This document shows, in pieces, positions 28,850-37,874 of a stretch of DNA of 64,000 nucleotides; position 1 is the stretch's first letter, and each line of letters starts with the position of its first letter. The translations under genes were made by a program, and so were the position numbers. The notes beneath the pieces are model-generated. The model ran no database searches, was not told where the DNA came from, and saw nothing but the letters and a program-made list of their open reading frames with translations. The DNA is from Nocardia pseudobrasiliensis NBRC 108224 (GTDB lineage Bacteria > Actinomycetota > Actinomycetes > Mycobacteriales > Mycobacteriaceae): the NCBI RefSeq assembly GCF_001613105.1, contig NZ_BDBS01000015.1, positions 62,001-126,000 on the forward strand, read 5' to 3'.

Positions 28850-31005
28850 CGCACACCCCGCGGCACCGCGCGGATCAAGGCCCGCAGATCGGCCTCCAGC
28901 AGCCGGAACAGCCAGTAGGTCAGCACGAATGCCAGGATGCCACCGACACTCAGCGTGCGCACCGGCCCGATCACCAGGGCCAGCTGTCCGTCGGGCACGA
29001 AGGTCGCGGTGGCCACCGCAAGCAGTGGTACCGACGCCGCCGCGGCCAGATAACCGCTGCCGCGCCGAGCGAGCCGCGCCAGCTGCCGCCCGTCCTCGGT
29101 TCCGACCGGCCCGGCCACCAGCAACTGGGGATACAGCGACCGCACAGCGAATACGGTCGCGAGGAAGAACGGATACGCCAGCGCGATGGCCGCGCAGACG
29201 ACCTGGGCGGTGTAGAACTGCACGAAATTCCGCGAGGGCAGCGCCACCCCGGTCGACATCAGCCCGAGCGGCCACGCCGCCCCCGCCACCAGCCACATCA
29301 CGAACGGCACCCAGACCAGCCGATCCCCGATCGACAGCGTCTCCCGCCGCGCCCGCGCGAGCTCCTCCGGCGGATAGCCGCGCCCGCGGGCCAGCCGCCG
29401 CGCCGCGGTCAGCGCGCGCCGGCACAGCAACACCATCACCACCGTCGCCAACGGGAAGGCGATCGCGTTGTTGATCACAGCCACGGTCTGGAACCGCTGC
29501 TGATCGGCCGCGTCCAGCCCGTCGACGATCAGGATCTGATTGAGCCGGATGTTGTACAGACTCGCCAGTAGATTCGGCACGCCGACGCACAGCGCCGCGA
29601 TGATCAGCGGCCACCGGCGCGCCCGATGCCGCCAACTGTCCGGCGGCGGATCCACCAGATCGCGGGCCCGCTCGTCCAGACACAGCTCCAGCTGCCCGGC
29701 CAATTCGGAGCCGGACTGCCAGCGCCGCGACGGATCCGGTTCCAGACAGCGCAGCAGCACCCGACGCAGCGTCGCGGGGGTATCCGCGGGCAACCGATCC
29801 AGTGCGTGCGGACCGATTCCGGCGTGGCGGTCGCGCCGCATCGCCGCGAGCGGCGCCGCGCTGTCGCCTTCGTGCTCGTCGAACGGTCGTGCGCCCGTGA
29901 GCATTTCCCACAGCAGCACGCCCAGGGCATAGAGATCGGCGCGGGTATCGGGCACCGGCGCGTCCGGATCGATCAGCGCGGCGAGGTGTTCGGGCGCCTG
30001 ATACGGCGTCGCCTCCGGATCGATGTCGAGCGGCGGATCGCAGCCGAAATCGGCCAGCTTCGGCACGCCCTCCGCGGTGAACAGTACATTCGCCGGTTTC
30101 ACCGCACCGTGCGAAATGTCCTGGTGGTCCGCGTAATCCAGCGCGGTCGCCAAACGACGGCCGATCCAGGCCACGGTCTCCGGCCAGGACAGCGCCGCGA
30201 TCTCGCGCCGCACGCTGGAATCGGTGGGCCGGATCTCACCCCGGGCCTCCATCGCCGCGTCCACCGAGCGCAGCAGCGCCCGGCCGCCGTCCGGCGTCGC
30301 CGAACCGAGCGCCGAGAGCAGCTCGTCGCCCGTACCGCCGGGCAGATACTGCATGTACTGCAGGCGCAGCGTCGCACCGCCCGGTTCGACCACCACTCGC
30401 TGGTCGAAGACCCGCACGATGTACTGATGATCCAGCTGGGCGACCCGATGCGGATCGTGTTCGTCACCGGCCTCCACCCGGACGGCGACCAGGCGCTGCA
30501 TCGAAAGCTGCCGGGCGAGAAAGACCTTCGCGTGCGCGCGCCCGCCGAGTTCGGTGAGCAGATCGAAATCGTCGAGCCTAATGCCGATCTCGATTCGATC
30601 CGGTAGCCCCGGCACGCCGCCCGTCCGCCGGGGCTGCTCGGAATCGAGATATCGCCGCCGCAGTTCATCGGCCTGCTCGGGATATTCGGTGCAGAACTCC
30701 GCCAGCCCGATCGCCTCGTAGCGGCGGCGCAGCGCGTACTCCTCGCACACCAGCTCGACGAACCGTTCGGAGCCCAGCAGATCCGGAAACTCCTTGCCGT
30801 ACTCCGACATTCGGCGACTCGCCGCACGCCGCCGCCGACGCTCGCGCTGATCGATACGAACCAGCTCGGCCAGCACCGCCAGCCGCATCTCGACCCCGTC
30901 GGGTAGATAGTGCGCCAGCCTCGGGGGCTCGAGCCGTCCCTCGCGCAGGGCGGTCTGCCAGTCGGCGGCGAAACGCGCGATGGTCGCCGCCGATGCGGTG
31001 TTCAT
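28846..31005 (-). CDS. Membrane protein with Ser/Thr pseudokinase domain
   Basis: 719 residues, same architecture as the neighbouring kinase: N-terminal helical region (ELVRIDQRERR, EEYALRRRYEAIG, EFCTEYPEQADELRRR), kinase-like domain about 145-430, then about six membrane helices to the C-terminus. Key residues are lost: the VAIK lysine is Arg (LVAVRVEAG, R176), the HRD loop is HGA (SHGAVKPANV, residues 299-301, no catalytic Asp) and the Gly loop is degraded (LGGRAHA). DFG (319-321) and the KPAN stretch remain. It should bind but not phosphorylate. Its ATG overlaps the kinase stop by 4 nt (ATGA), so both are co-translated and perhaps form a complex. Confidence 0.85.
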   Translation of the reverse strand: MNTASAATIARFAADWQTALREGRLEPPRLAHYLPDGVEMRLAVLAELVRIDQRERRRRRAASRRMSEYGKEFPDLLGSERFVELVCEEYALRRRYEAIGLAEFCTEYPEQADELRRRYLDSEQPRRTGGVPGLPDRIEIGIRLDDFDLLTELGGRAHAKVFLARQLSMQRLVAVRVEAGDEHDPHRVAQLDHQYIVRVFDQRVVVEPGGATLRLQYMQYLPGGTGDELLSALGSATPDGGRALLRSVDAAMEARGEIRPTDSSVRREIAALSWPETVAWIGRRLATALDYADHQDISHGAVKPANVLFTAEGVPKLADFGCDPPLDIDPEATPYQAPEHLAALIDPDAPVPDTRADLYALGVLLWEMLTGARPFDEHEGDSAAPLAAMRRDRHAGIGPHALDRLPADTPATLRRVLLRCLEPDPSRRWQSGSELAGQLELCLDERARDLVDPPPDSWRHRARRWPLIIAALCVGVPNLLASLYNIRLNQILIVDGLDAADQQRFQTVAVINNAIAFPLATVVMVLLCRRALTAARRLARGRGYPPEELARARRETLSIGDRLVWVPFVMWLVAGAAWPLGLMSTGVALPSRNFVQFYTAQVVCAAIALAYPFFLATVFAVRSLYPQLLVAGPVGTEDGRQLARLARRGSGYLAAAASVPLLAVATATFVPDGQLALVIGPVRTLSVGGILAFVLTYWLFRLLEADLRALIRAVPRGVR

Positions 31006-33368
31006 CGGCGCGTCGCGGTGGGATCGACCACCCGTCCCAGCGCGCGCAGATCGGCCTCGAGCGCGCGGAACAGCACATAGGCGATCAGAAAGGCGATGAT
31101 CGCGCCCACGCACAGCACCCGCACGGCCACGATCACGCTCGGAATATCCGCGGCGGGTAGAAAAGTCACACCCGCCACCGCGAGCAGCGGTACCGACGCC
31201 GCCACCGCCAGGTATCCGGTGCACCGCCGATCCAGCCGCCGCAGCCGGGCCGCGTCCGCGGCCCCGATATCGCCCTGGCGCAGGAAGATCGGATAGATGC
31301 TGCGCATCATGAAGAAGGTGACCAGGAAGTACGGATAGGCCACCGCCATCGCGCCGCAGACGAGCAGCGACCACAGAAAATGCACCAGCACGCGCAGGGT
31401 GACCTCGCCGGTGGTCAGCTGCAGGGCCACCGGGAAGGTGAGCGCCGACAGCGCCCACAGCGAAAACACCACGAGCACAGTGCGATCCCCCATCAGCAGC
31501 GCATCCGCCCGCGCGTGCGCGATGGTCTCCGGATCGTAGGCGCGCCCTCTGCGCAGGCCACTCGGCACGGTGATCAGATGACGCGCAAGATACACCAGCA
31601 CCGCGATTCCGATGGGGAAGAAGATGCCGTTCACCGCGAGGGTCACCGCCATGAACGCGTGCTGGGCCGGATCGCTGAGCCGCTCGATGATCAGGGTCCG
31701 GTTGTGCTCGATGTTGTACAGCGAGGCAGCGATATTCGGCAGCCCGATCGCCAGCGCCAGCACCGGGACCCGCCACGGGCGCAGTCGCAAACGCCAGCTG
31801 TGCGGCGGCGGATCCACCAGATCACGGGCCCGCTCGTCGAGACACAGCTCGAACTGCTGAGCCAGTTCCGCCCCGTCGGCCCAACGCTTCTCGCGCTCGG
31901 GTTCCAGACAGCGCAGCAGCACCCGGCGCAATGCCGCCGGACAGTTCGCGGGAATGCGTTGCAGCGCGGCCGGATCCACCCCGGCGCACCGCTGGGCGAG
32001 CATCTCCTTCAGCGTGGTGACGTCGCCGTGTTCGCTGGCCGTCGTATCGTCGAAAGGCTTTGCCCCGGTGAGCAATTCCCACAGCACCACACCGAGAGAG
32101 TAGATATCGGCGCGGGTGTCCAGATCCCCGGGCGTCCGCCGATAGCCGGGATGGCAGGCCTCCAGCTGTTCGGGCGACATATAGGACAGCGAGCCGCCAA
32201 AATAGGCGACCGGACTCGTCCCCTCGAGATTGCGACTGAAACTGATGTTGAAATCGGCCAGCTTCGGCACGCCCTCGGCGGTGAGCAGGACATTGGCGGG
32301 TTTGACGTCGCGATGCAGTACGCCCTGCGAATCGGCGTAGGCCAGCGCCTCGGCCAGCCGTCGTCCGAGCCAGGCCACGGTCTCCGGCCACGACAGCGTC
32401 GCGAGTTCGGCGCGCACGCTGGAATCGGTCGGCCGGATCTCACCCTTCTCCTCCATCGCCGCGTCCACCGCGTCGAGCAGCAGCTGCCCGCTGCGCTGCG
32501 CGGCCGGGGTGGCCCGCACCCAGCGCAGCACGCCCAGCAGCGTGCCGCCGGGCAGAAACTGCATGTACAGCAAGCGAAGTCGACGCGAGCCGAGATCGAC
32601 CCCCGAATCCAGGATCGGATCGTCGAGCAGGCGCTGATCGAAGACCCGCACGATGTAGTCGTGATCGAGCTGTGCCAGGGTCTGCGGTTCGGTACCCCGA
32701 TCGGCGGAGATCTTCACCGCGACCAGTCGCTGCAGCGCGCGCTGCCGGGCCAGGAACACGCGCGCGAAGGCGCCGCTGCCGAGTCCGGTGAGCAGATCGA
32801 AATCGTCGATGCACTGTCCCACCCGAATGTTGTCCAGTCCGTCGGTGTCGACGGTTTCGGACAGTCCGGTGGTGGTGCGGGTGGCTTCGCCGGTCGCCGC
32901 GAATGTGGCCGTGGCATCGGCGGCGGCGCGCCGGGTGCTCTGATCCTCGTCGTCGGCGTTGAGCAGTTCCCGCAATTGCGTCGACTGATCGGGATATTCG
33001 CGCAGACACTCCCGCGGATCTACCCGTTCGCCACTGTGTCGCCGGATCACGAACTCCTCGTACACCAGACCGGCCGGAATACTGCCCGAGGCCAACTCGG
33101 GGAATTCCGAGCAGTATTCGCGCAGCCGTTTTCGCGCGGGCGAAGTCGCGTGGTCGGCGTTCGGACGCAGCCAGCGGTGCCGTAGATCGATCCGAATCAG
33201 TTCGATCAGCGCGTGTAGGCGCAGGGCGTCGGCGTCGGGCAGGTAGTCGGCGATCTCGGGCGGCCGGGCGCCGGACTCCCAGGCGGCTGCGAACGCGGCC
33301 ACCGTGCCGAATTCGGTCCCCGCCGTTGGTCGCCCGAACCCGCCGCCGGAGTCGGAACTGTAGCTCAT
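31002..33368 (-). CDS. Transmembrane Ser/Thr protein kinase
   Basis: 788 residues from MSYSSDSG. N-terminal part (about 20-140) is helical with IELIRIDLRHRW, YEEFVIRRHSGERVDPRECLREYPDQSTQLRELL. Kinase domain: GLGSGAF loop (195-201), VAVK (K219), HRDVKPAN (352-359, catalytic D354), DFN (372-374; Asp kept, Gly replaced), MSPEQ (397-401). A long insert of about 100 residues sits before the catalytic loop. Then six or so membrane helices after residue 520, ending just after an LEADLRALG motif. Likely active. Membrane end rather than extracellular PASTA domain sets it apart from PknB. Start set by AGGTGCG ribosome site and family start. Confidence 0.9.
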   Translation of the reverse strand: MSYSSDSGGGFGRPTAGTEFGTVAAFAAAWESGARPPEIADYLPDADALRLHALIELIRIDLRHRWLRPNADHATSPARKRLREYCSEFPELASGSIPAGLVYEEFVIRRHSGERVDPRECLREYPDQSTQLRELLNADDEDQSTRRAAADATATFAATGEATRTTTGLSETVDTDGLDNIRVGQCIDDFDLLTGLGSGAFARVFLARQRALQRLVAVKISADRGTEPQTLAQLDHDYIVRVFDQRLLDDPILDSGVDLGSRRLRLLYMQFLPGGTLLGVLRWVRATPAAQRSGQLLLDAVDAAMEEKGEIRPTDSSVRAELATLSWPETVAWLGRRLAEALAYADSQGVLHRDVKPANVLLTAEGVPKLADFNISFSRNLEGTSPVAYFGGSLSYMSPEQLEACHPGYRRTPGDLDTRADIYSLGVVLWELLTGAKPFDDTTASEHGDVTTLKEMLAQRCAGVDPAALQRIPANCPAALRRVLLRCLEPEREKRWADGAELAQQFELCLDERARDLVDPPPHSWRLRLRPWRVPVLALAIGLPNIAASLYNIEHNRTLIIERLSDPAQHAFMAVTLAVNGIFFPIGIAVLVYLARHLITVPSGLRRGRAYDPETIAHARADALLMGDRTVLVVFSLWALSALTFPVALQLTTGEVTLRVLVHFLWSLLVCGAMAVAYPYFLVTFFMMRSIYPIFLRQGDIGAADAARLRRLDRRCTGYLAVAASVPLLAVAGVTFLPAADIPSVIVAVRVLCVGAIIAFLIAYVLFRALEADLRALGRVVDPTATRR

Positions 33369-33650
33369 ATCGCACCTAACGAACCCGGGCTGCGCCCGGA
33401 TCACACCGGATCACGGAAGACCGGATCGCGACCGAAATCCACACTGGTCGGTCTGAGGTACAGCGGATAGAATCCGCCACACCCCGAGACCATCATTCCC
33501 GAGCACTGCCGGAAATGATAATTTGCGCATCGATACCGAAACACCCATTTCGAGCATGATGCGACGGGGGCTACGAGTATGCAGAACGAGGGCACCGCGC
33601 TAGCGGCCGCGACATCGACTACCGCCACCGGAGCCACGCAGGAGGTGTCG

Positions 33651-35006
33651 ATGGACTCGAACGACGCACCGGCCATGCCGACCACGGCCACCGCGATCGC
33701 CGCGGCGGTGCGGGACGGCACCGTGCGCCCCGAGCAGATCGTCGACGCCGCCCTCGAGCGCATCCGCCTCGGGAATCCGAAGGTCAACGCCTTCAGCATG
33801 GTTCGCGCCGAGGCCGCGCGCGCGGAGAGCCGGGCGCTGGCCGAACGCGCCGATCTGGAGGCGCTGCCGCTGGCCGGCGTGCCGATCGCGGTGAAGAACA
33901 ATATCGATGTGACCGGTGAGGTGACCCGCGCCGGATCCCTCGCGGGCGACGATCGACCGGCCGAAGCCGACCATCCGGTGGTGCGGCGGTTGCGCGCCGC
34001 GGGCGCGGTCGTCGTCGGCCTCACCGAAATGCCCGAATTCGGCCTGTGGGGCGTCAGCGACACGCCGGAGCGAATCACGCGGTCCGCGTGGAATATTCGC
34101 TACAGCGCGGGCGGCTCCTCCGGCGGATCGGGTGCGGCGGTCGGGGCCGGACTGGTTCCGGTCGCGCACGGTAACGACGGGCTGGGCTCGGTGCGCATCC
34201 CGGCCGCCTGCTCGGGCGTCTTCGGCGTCAAACCCGGACGCGGCGTGGTGCCCGCGCAGGTCGGGGTCGACTCCTGGGGCGGAATGACCGAGAACGGCGT
34301 ACTCGCCACCACCGTCGCCGATGCCGCGCTGATGCTGTCGGTACTGGCCGATCGCCCCGCGCTGGCCGAACTCGAACCGCCCGCGCAGCTGCGCGTCGGA
34401 CTCGCCTTCGCCTCCCCGTCACCGCTGCTGATGGTCGACAAGCAGTGGGCCGCCGCGGCCCGCACGGCCGCTCAACTGGCCGGTGAGGCCGGGCATATCG
34501 TCACCTCCGCGACGCTGCCCTATGCGGGCGGCGCCACCGCGGTCCTGCTGCGCTGGCTGGCCAACGCCGCACGCGAGGCGACCGTGACGCCCCACCCCGA
34601 ACGACTACAGAAGCGCACCCGCACACATGTGGCCCTGGGCCGTGCGGTGTTGCGCGCCGGACTGATTCGACCCGGGCAGGTCGATCGCGTCGAGGCCCGG
34701 CTCCTGGACTTCTTCGAACAGCACGATGTCGTGATCACCCCGACCCTGGCCGGGCCGCCGCCGCTCGCCAAGGCCTGGCACGCCCGCGGCTGGTTGCCGA
34801 ATGTGCTTGCCAGCGCGCGCTATGCGCCGTTCACCCCGCTGTGGAATCTGGTCGGCTGGCCCGCGGTGAGCGTGCCGATGGGTCTGCACGCGCGGACCGG
34901 CACGCCGCTGGCCGCGCAACTGGCCGGGCCGCCGGGCAGCGAGTCGACGCTGCTGCGACTGGCGGCCCAGCTGGAGGCCGCGCGGCCGTGGCGGCGTACG
35001 GCCTGA
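33651..35006 (+). CDS. Amidase of the amidase-signature family
   Basis: 451 residues. The Ser-cisSer-Lys triad is in place: Lys in GVPIAVKNNIDV, the SAGGSSGGSGAAVGAG loop and the nucleophile in GLGSVRIPAACSG (the usual GGSIRxPA reads GSVRIPA). Hydrolyses an amide, substrate unknown; not GatA, since no gatB/gatC neighbour. Start ATG (MDSNDAP) is preceded by a strong AGGAGGTG 4 bases before it; an ATG 24 codons upstream is less supported. Divergent from the kinase operon and convergent with the LysR gene. Confidence 0.9.
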   Translation: MDSNDAPAMPTTATAIAAAVRDGTVRPEQIVDAALERIRLGNPKVNAFSMVRAEAARAESRALAERADLEALPLAGVPIAVKNNIDVTGEVTRAGSLAGDDRPAEADHPVVRRLRAAGAVVVGLTEMPEFGLWGVSDTPERITRSAWNIRYSAGGSSGGSGAAVGAGLVPVAHGNDGLGSVRIPAACSGVFGVKPGRGVVPAQVGVDSWGGMTENGVLATTVADAALMLSVLADRPALAELEPPAQLRVGLAFASPSPLLMVDKQWAAAARTAAQLAGEAGHIVTSATLPYAGGATAVLLRWLANAAREATVTPHPERLQKRTRTHVALGRAVLRAGLIRPGQVDRVEARLLDFFEQHDVVITPTLAGPPPLAKAWHARGWLPNVLASARYAPFTPLWNLVGWPAVSVPMGLHARTGTPLAAQLAGPPGSESTLLRLAAQLEAARPWRRTA

Positions 35007-35014
35007 CCGTTCGC

Positions 35015-35890
35015 TCAGTCCTGCGCCGAGCCGAAACCACCGGCCATCACGCGGTTGGCGAAGTCGAGGATCGTGGGACGGTCGTCGTCGGCGCGCCAGG
35101 CCACGGCCAGTTCGCACGGGGCCAGACCGGTCACCTCGCGGGCGGTCAGGCCCGGCCAGCGATACATCGGCACATTGCTCTCGGCGAGCAGGCATACGCC
35201 CAGTCCGAGGCTGACGGCCTCGAGCCGCTCCTCGGCGGTCGCGGCCTCGCCGCCGATCTTGGGCTGCCGGCCGCCGCGGCCGTCGACGCCCAGCCAGAAG
35301 TCGCGCGCCGCACCGGCTTCCGACGGCATGGCGATGAACGGCTCGTCGAGCAGATCGGCGAAGTCGACGGTCTCGCGCTCGGCCAGGGCGTGGTTCTCCG
35401 GCAGCAGCGCCCAGCGCGGCTCGGTGCGCAGCACCTGCCAGCGGTAGCGGCCGACATCGGGGACGGGTAGCCACATCAGCGCCAGATCGGCCTGCCGCCC
35501 GGCCAGGCCGCTGGACGGGTCGGTCCACGACGCCGAGTGCAGGGCGAGACGGTGCCCGCTGGCGCTCTCCAGATCGGCGATCAGGCCGCGCCCGATCGAG
35601 CTCTGGATACCGACGCGCAGCACCTCACCGGCTTCCTGCAGGGCGACATTGGTCACCTCCCACAGCTCCAGGATCTTGCGGGCGCCCTCGAGCAGTTCCT
35701 TACCGGCCACGGTGAGGGCGACGCTGCGCTGATTGCGATCGAACAGCACCACATCGAGCTGACGCTCGAGCTGGCGGATCTGCCGCGACAGCGTCGGTTG
35801 AGCGATGTGCAGCCGCTGAGCGGCATTGGTGAAGTGCAGTTCCTCAGCGACGGCGACGAAGTACCGCAAGTCGCGCAAATGCGGATCCAT
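35015..35890 (-). CDS. LysR-type transcriptional regulator
   Basis: 291 residues. N-terminal winged helix LRYFVAVAEELHFTNAAQRLHIAQPTLSRQIRQLERQL, then a LysR substrate-binding domain (LRVGIQSSIGRGLIA... VSLGLGVCLLAES). Regulates genes on sensing a small molecule; likely candidate is the amidase next door, convergent so not divergent as most LysR targets. Cannot be placed more precisely. Confidence 0.92.
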   Translation of the reverse strand: MDPHLRDLRYFVAVAEELHFTNAAQRLHIAQPTLSRQIRQLERQLDVVLFDRNQRSVALTVAGKELLEGARKILELWEVTNVALQEAGEVLRVGIQSSIGRGLIADLESASGHRLALHSASWTDPSSGLAGRQADLALMWLPVPDVGRYRWQVLRTEPRWALLPENHALAERETVDFADLLDEPFIAMPSEAGAARDFWLGVDGRGGRQPKIGGEAATAEERLEAVSLGLGVCLLAESNVPMYRWPGLTAREVTGLAPCELAVAWRADDDRPTILDFANRVMAGGFGSAQD

Positions 35891-36127
35891 AGCACCTTGC
35901 TATCAGAATTGGTCTTGGAAATCCAGCTGTATCAGTCCCTCGAGTCGGGATTGAGGCACGGAAACAGCCATCAGGTTTGTTAGTGACAGCATAGGGCCTC
36001 TGCATAACCGCGGCACACCGGCCTCGGCGAATTTGCGGCCAACCTCGATTGTCCCGGCGAACACCGGTCATCAGGGCAGCCGACCAGCAGTAACGAGGGC
36101 CACCCTCGCCGGAATCGGCCAGCACGA

Positions 36128-36154
36128 AACCCCGGACGCGGTACGTCCGGGGTT
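36128..36154 (-). terminator. Strong hairpin downstream of hpt
   Basis: Perfect 11-bp arms AACCCCGGACG / CGTCCGGGGTT with a CGGTA loop, about 100 bp past the hpt stop. Likely the transcript end for the minus-strand hpt operon. Confidence 0.75.
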
Positions 36155-36226
36155 GTCAGCAACATTTGCCCGAAGCGGGCACGCTGGGCACTTGGCCAAA
36201 CAGTGAAATTGCTCACACCAACGGCG

Positions 36227-36246
36227 CGGCGTGGAAAGACACGCCG
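36227..36246 (-). terminator. Hairpin just after hpt
   Basis: Arms CGGCGTG / CACGCCG around GAAAGA, six bases beyond the hpt stop. Weaker than the next hairpin; together they probably make a double terminator. Confidence 0.5.
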
Positions 36247-36252
36247 ACCGGG

Positions 36253-36810
36253 TTACGCGTTGCTGTAGACCTTCGGATTCAACGTGCCGATGTAGGGCAG
36301 ATCGCGGTAGCGCTCGGCGTAGTCCAAGCCGTAACCGACCACGAATTCGTTGGGGATGTCGAAGCCGACATGGGCCACGTCGACGTGGGTGCGTAACGCG
36401 TCGGGCTTGCGCAGCAGTGTCACCACCTCGAGCGAGGCCGGATTGCGGCTGGACAGATTCCGCTTCAGCCACGACAGCGTGAGGCCGGAGTCGATGATGT
36501 CCTCGACGATCAGCACATTGCGCCCGGCGATGTCCTTGTCGAGATCCTTCAGGATGCGCACCACACCCGAGGAGGAGGTCGACGAGCCGTAGGAGGAGAC
36601 GGCCATGAACTCCATCTGGGTCGGAATCTGCAGGGCCTGAGCCAGATCCGCCATGAAGAAGATCGCGCCCTTGAGCACGGCCACCAACAGCAGATCACCC
36701 TCGGGCGCATCAGGGGGGTAACGCTTGGCGATCAGTTCGGCGAGTTCGGCGACCTTCGCCTCGATCTGCTCCTCGGTGATCAGCACCGACGCAATGTCGT
36801 CCCCGTACAC
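36253..36810 (-). CDS. hpt: Hypoxanthine phosphoribosyltransferase
   Basis: 185 residues. PRPP-binding motif [14 protein letters not shown], the flexible-loop [11 protein letters not shown] and the [25 protein letters not shown] end match bacterial HGPRT. Salvages hypoxanthine/guanine to nucleotides. The start taken is GTG ([10 protein letters not shown]), preceded by AAGGGA at a rather long distance; another GTG 11 codons upstream lacks any ribosome site. It follows tilS as Rv3624c follows Rv3625c. Confidence 0.94.
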   Translation of the reverse strand: MYGDDIASVLITEEQIEAKVAELAELIAKRYPPDAPEGDLLLVAVLKGAIFFMADLAQALQIPTQMEFMAVSSYGSSTSSSGVVRILKDLDKDIAGRNVLIVEDIIDSGLTLSWLKRNLSSRNPASLEVVTLLRKPDALRTHVDVAHVGFDIPNEFVVGYGLDYAERYRDLPYIGTLNPKVYSNA

Positions 36811-36892
36811 GTGCGCTGGTTTCCCTTCATGATGTCGTGGCACTCATGGCGCTTTGCGGGAAATCCGGATGCCGCGCGGACACCCGGGATCA

Positions 36893-37873
36893 TTATCGGC
36901 CAAACGCCAGCGTCAGCCTGCCATGTTCGCGCGCGGCAACCAACCTCGTCCCCGGCTTACCGCCACCCACGGCCACGCCGCCCTGCCCGTGCCAATCGGT
37001 GACCAGCGCATCGACCGCGCGTAAATGCTTGTCGGTCAACGCCTTTGCCCCGCCCGCGAACAACCACGCCCGAATCGCCCGGCGGCGCAGCGCGGCGGGC
37101 GCAGTGGCGAGCGTCTCGATCGACAACCCCGAACCATCGTCCGCAGCGGACAGCAACTTGTCGGCAAGCTCGTCGAGTACGGCATTGTCGGCCCGCAGCT
37201 GCTCGGCCGTGCGGGCCAGCGCGGCGGCGACCCCGCCGCCCAGGATCTCCTCGAGCAGCGGCAGCGCCTCGGTGCGCAGCCGCACCCGGGTGAACTCCGG
37301 CGCGCTGTTGTGCGGATCCTCGTGCGGCGACAGACCCAATTCGGCGCACAGTGCCCGGGTCGCGGACCGCCGCACGCCCAGCAGCGGTCGCCCCCAGGGT
37401 TCGGCGAAGGCGGCCATGCCCTGGATCGAACGCGGTCCGGAGCCGCGGGCCAGGCCCAGCAGCACGGTTTCGGCCTGATCGTCGAGGGTGTGGCCGAGCA
37501 GCACCGGCCGTCCGTCGCGGGCATCGTCGAGTGCCGCGTAGCGGGCCCGCCGGGCCGCGGCCTCGAGCCCGCCCGCACCGCTCACCTCGACCGAAAGCAC
37601 CCGCGCGGAGCGACAGCCCAGTGCCAGGGCGCCCTCGGCGGCCGCCGCGGCGACCCGATCGGAGCCGGGCTGCAGATTGTGATCGACGATCAGCGCGTCG
37701 ACCACCTCCGCCTCCGCGACGGCGGCCGCGGTGAGCGCCAGCGAATCGGCCCCGCCGGACAGCCCGACGGCCACCACAGCCTCGGGTGCGAATCGCGCGA
37801 GCCAATCCCGCACCGCGCGACGCATATCCAGCGCCGCGGCGGTTTCCGGAAGCGGCCGGGCCCGGCCCGTCAT
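36893..37873 (-). CDS. tilS: tRNA(Ile)-lysidine synthase
   Basis: 326 residues from MTGRARPLP. PP-loop VAVGLSGGADSLALTAAAV, a VLLGHTLDDQAETVLLG helix and a LGVRRSATRALCAELGL region mark the N-type ATP pyrophosphatase core, as does PHEDPHNSAPEFTRVRLR. It lysidinates C34 of tRNA-Ile(CAU) so that AUA is read as Ile. ATG lies one base beyond the protease stop, so coupled. Essential in most bacteria. Confidence 0.94.
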   Translation of the reverse strand: MTGRARPLPETAAALDMRRAVRDWLARFAPEAVVAVGLSGGADSLALTAAAVAEAEVVDALIVDHNLQPGSDRVAAAAAEGALALGCRSARVLSVEVSGAGGLEAAARRARYAALDDARDGRPVLLGHTLDDQAETVLLGLARGSGPRSIQGMAAFAEPWGRPLLGVRRSATRALCAELGLSPHEDPHNSAPEFTRVRLRTEALPLLEEILGGGVAAALARTAEQLRADNAVLDELADKLLSAADDGSGLSIETLATAPAALRRRAIRAWLFAGGAKALTDKHLRAVDALVTDWHGQGGVAVGGGKPGTRLVAAREHGRLTLAFGR

Positions 37874-37874
37874 C

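Larger units (their letters stand above)
35891..36252. other. Region upstream of the LysR gene and downstream of hpt
   Basis: 362 bp. Holds the LysR gene promoter at its left end and two hairpins on the hpt side (36128-36154 and 36227-36246). The short frames are unsupported; no further gene seen. Confidence 0.5.

Noticed and set aside
28151..29911. A 586-codon minus-strand frame covering the cyclase gene
   Set aside because: Only its last 232 codons are the real cyclase gene; the Arg/Ala/Gly-rich front is the wrong frame of the pseudokinase gene.
28846..31776. A 976-codon frame around the pseudokinase
   Set aside because: The first 257 codons overlap the kinase gene in another frame; the real start is the ATG at 31005 overlapping the kinase stop.
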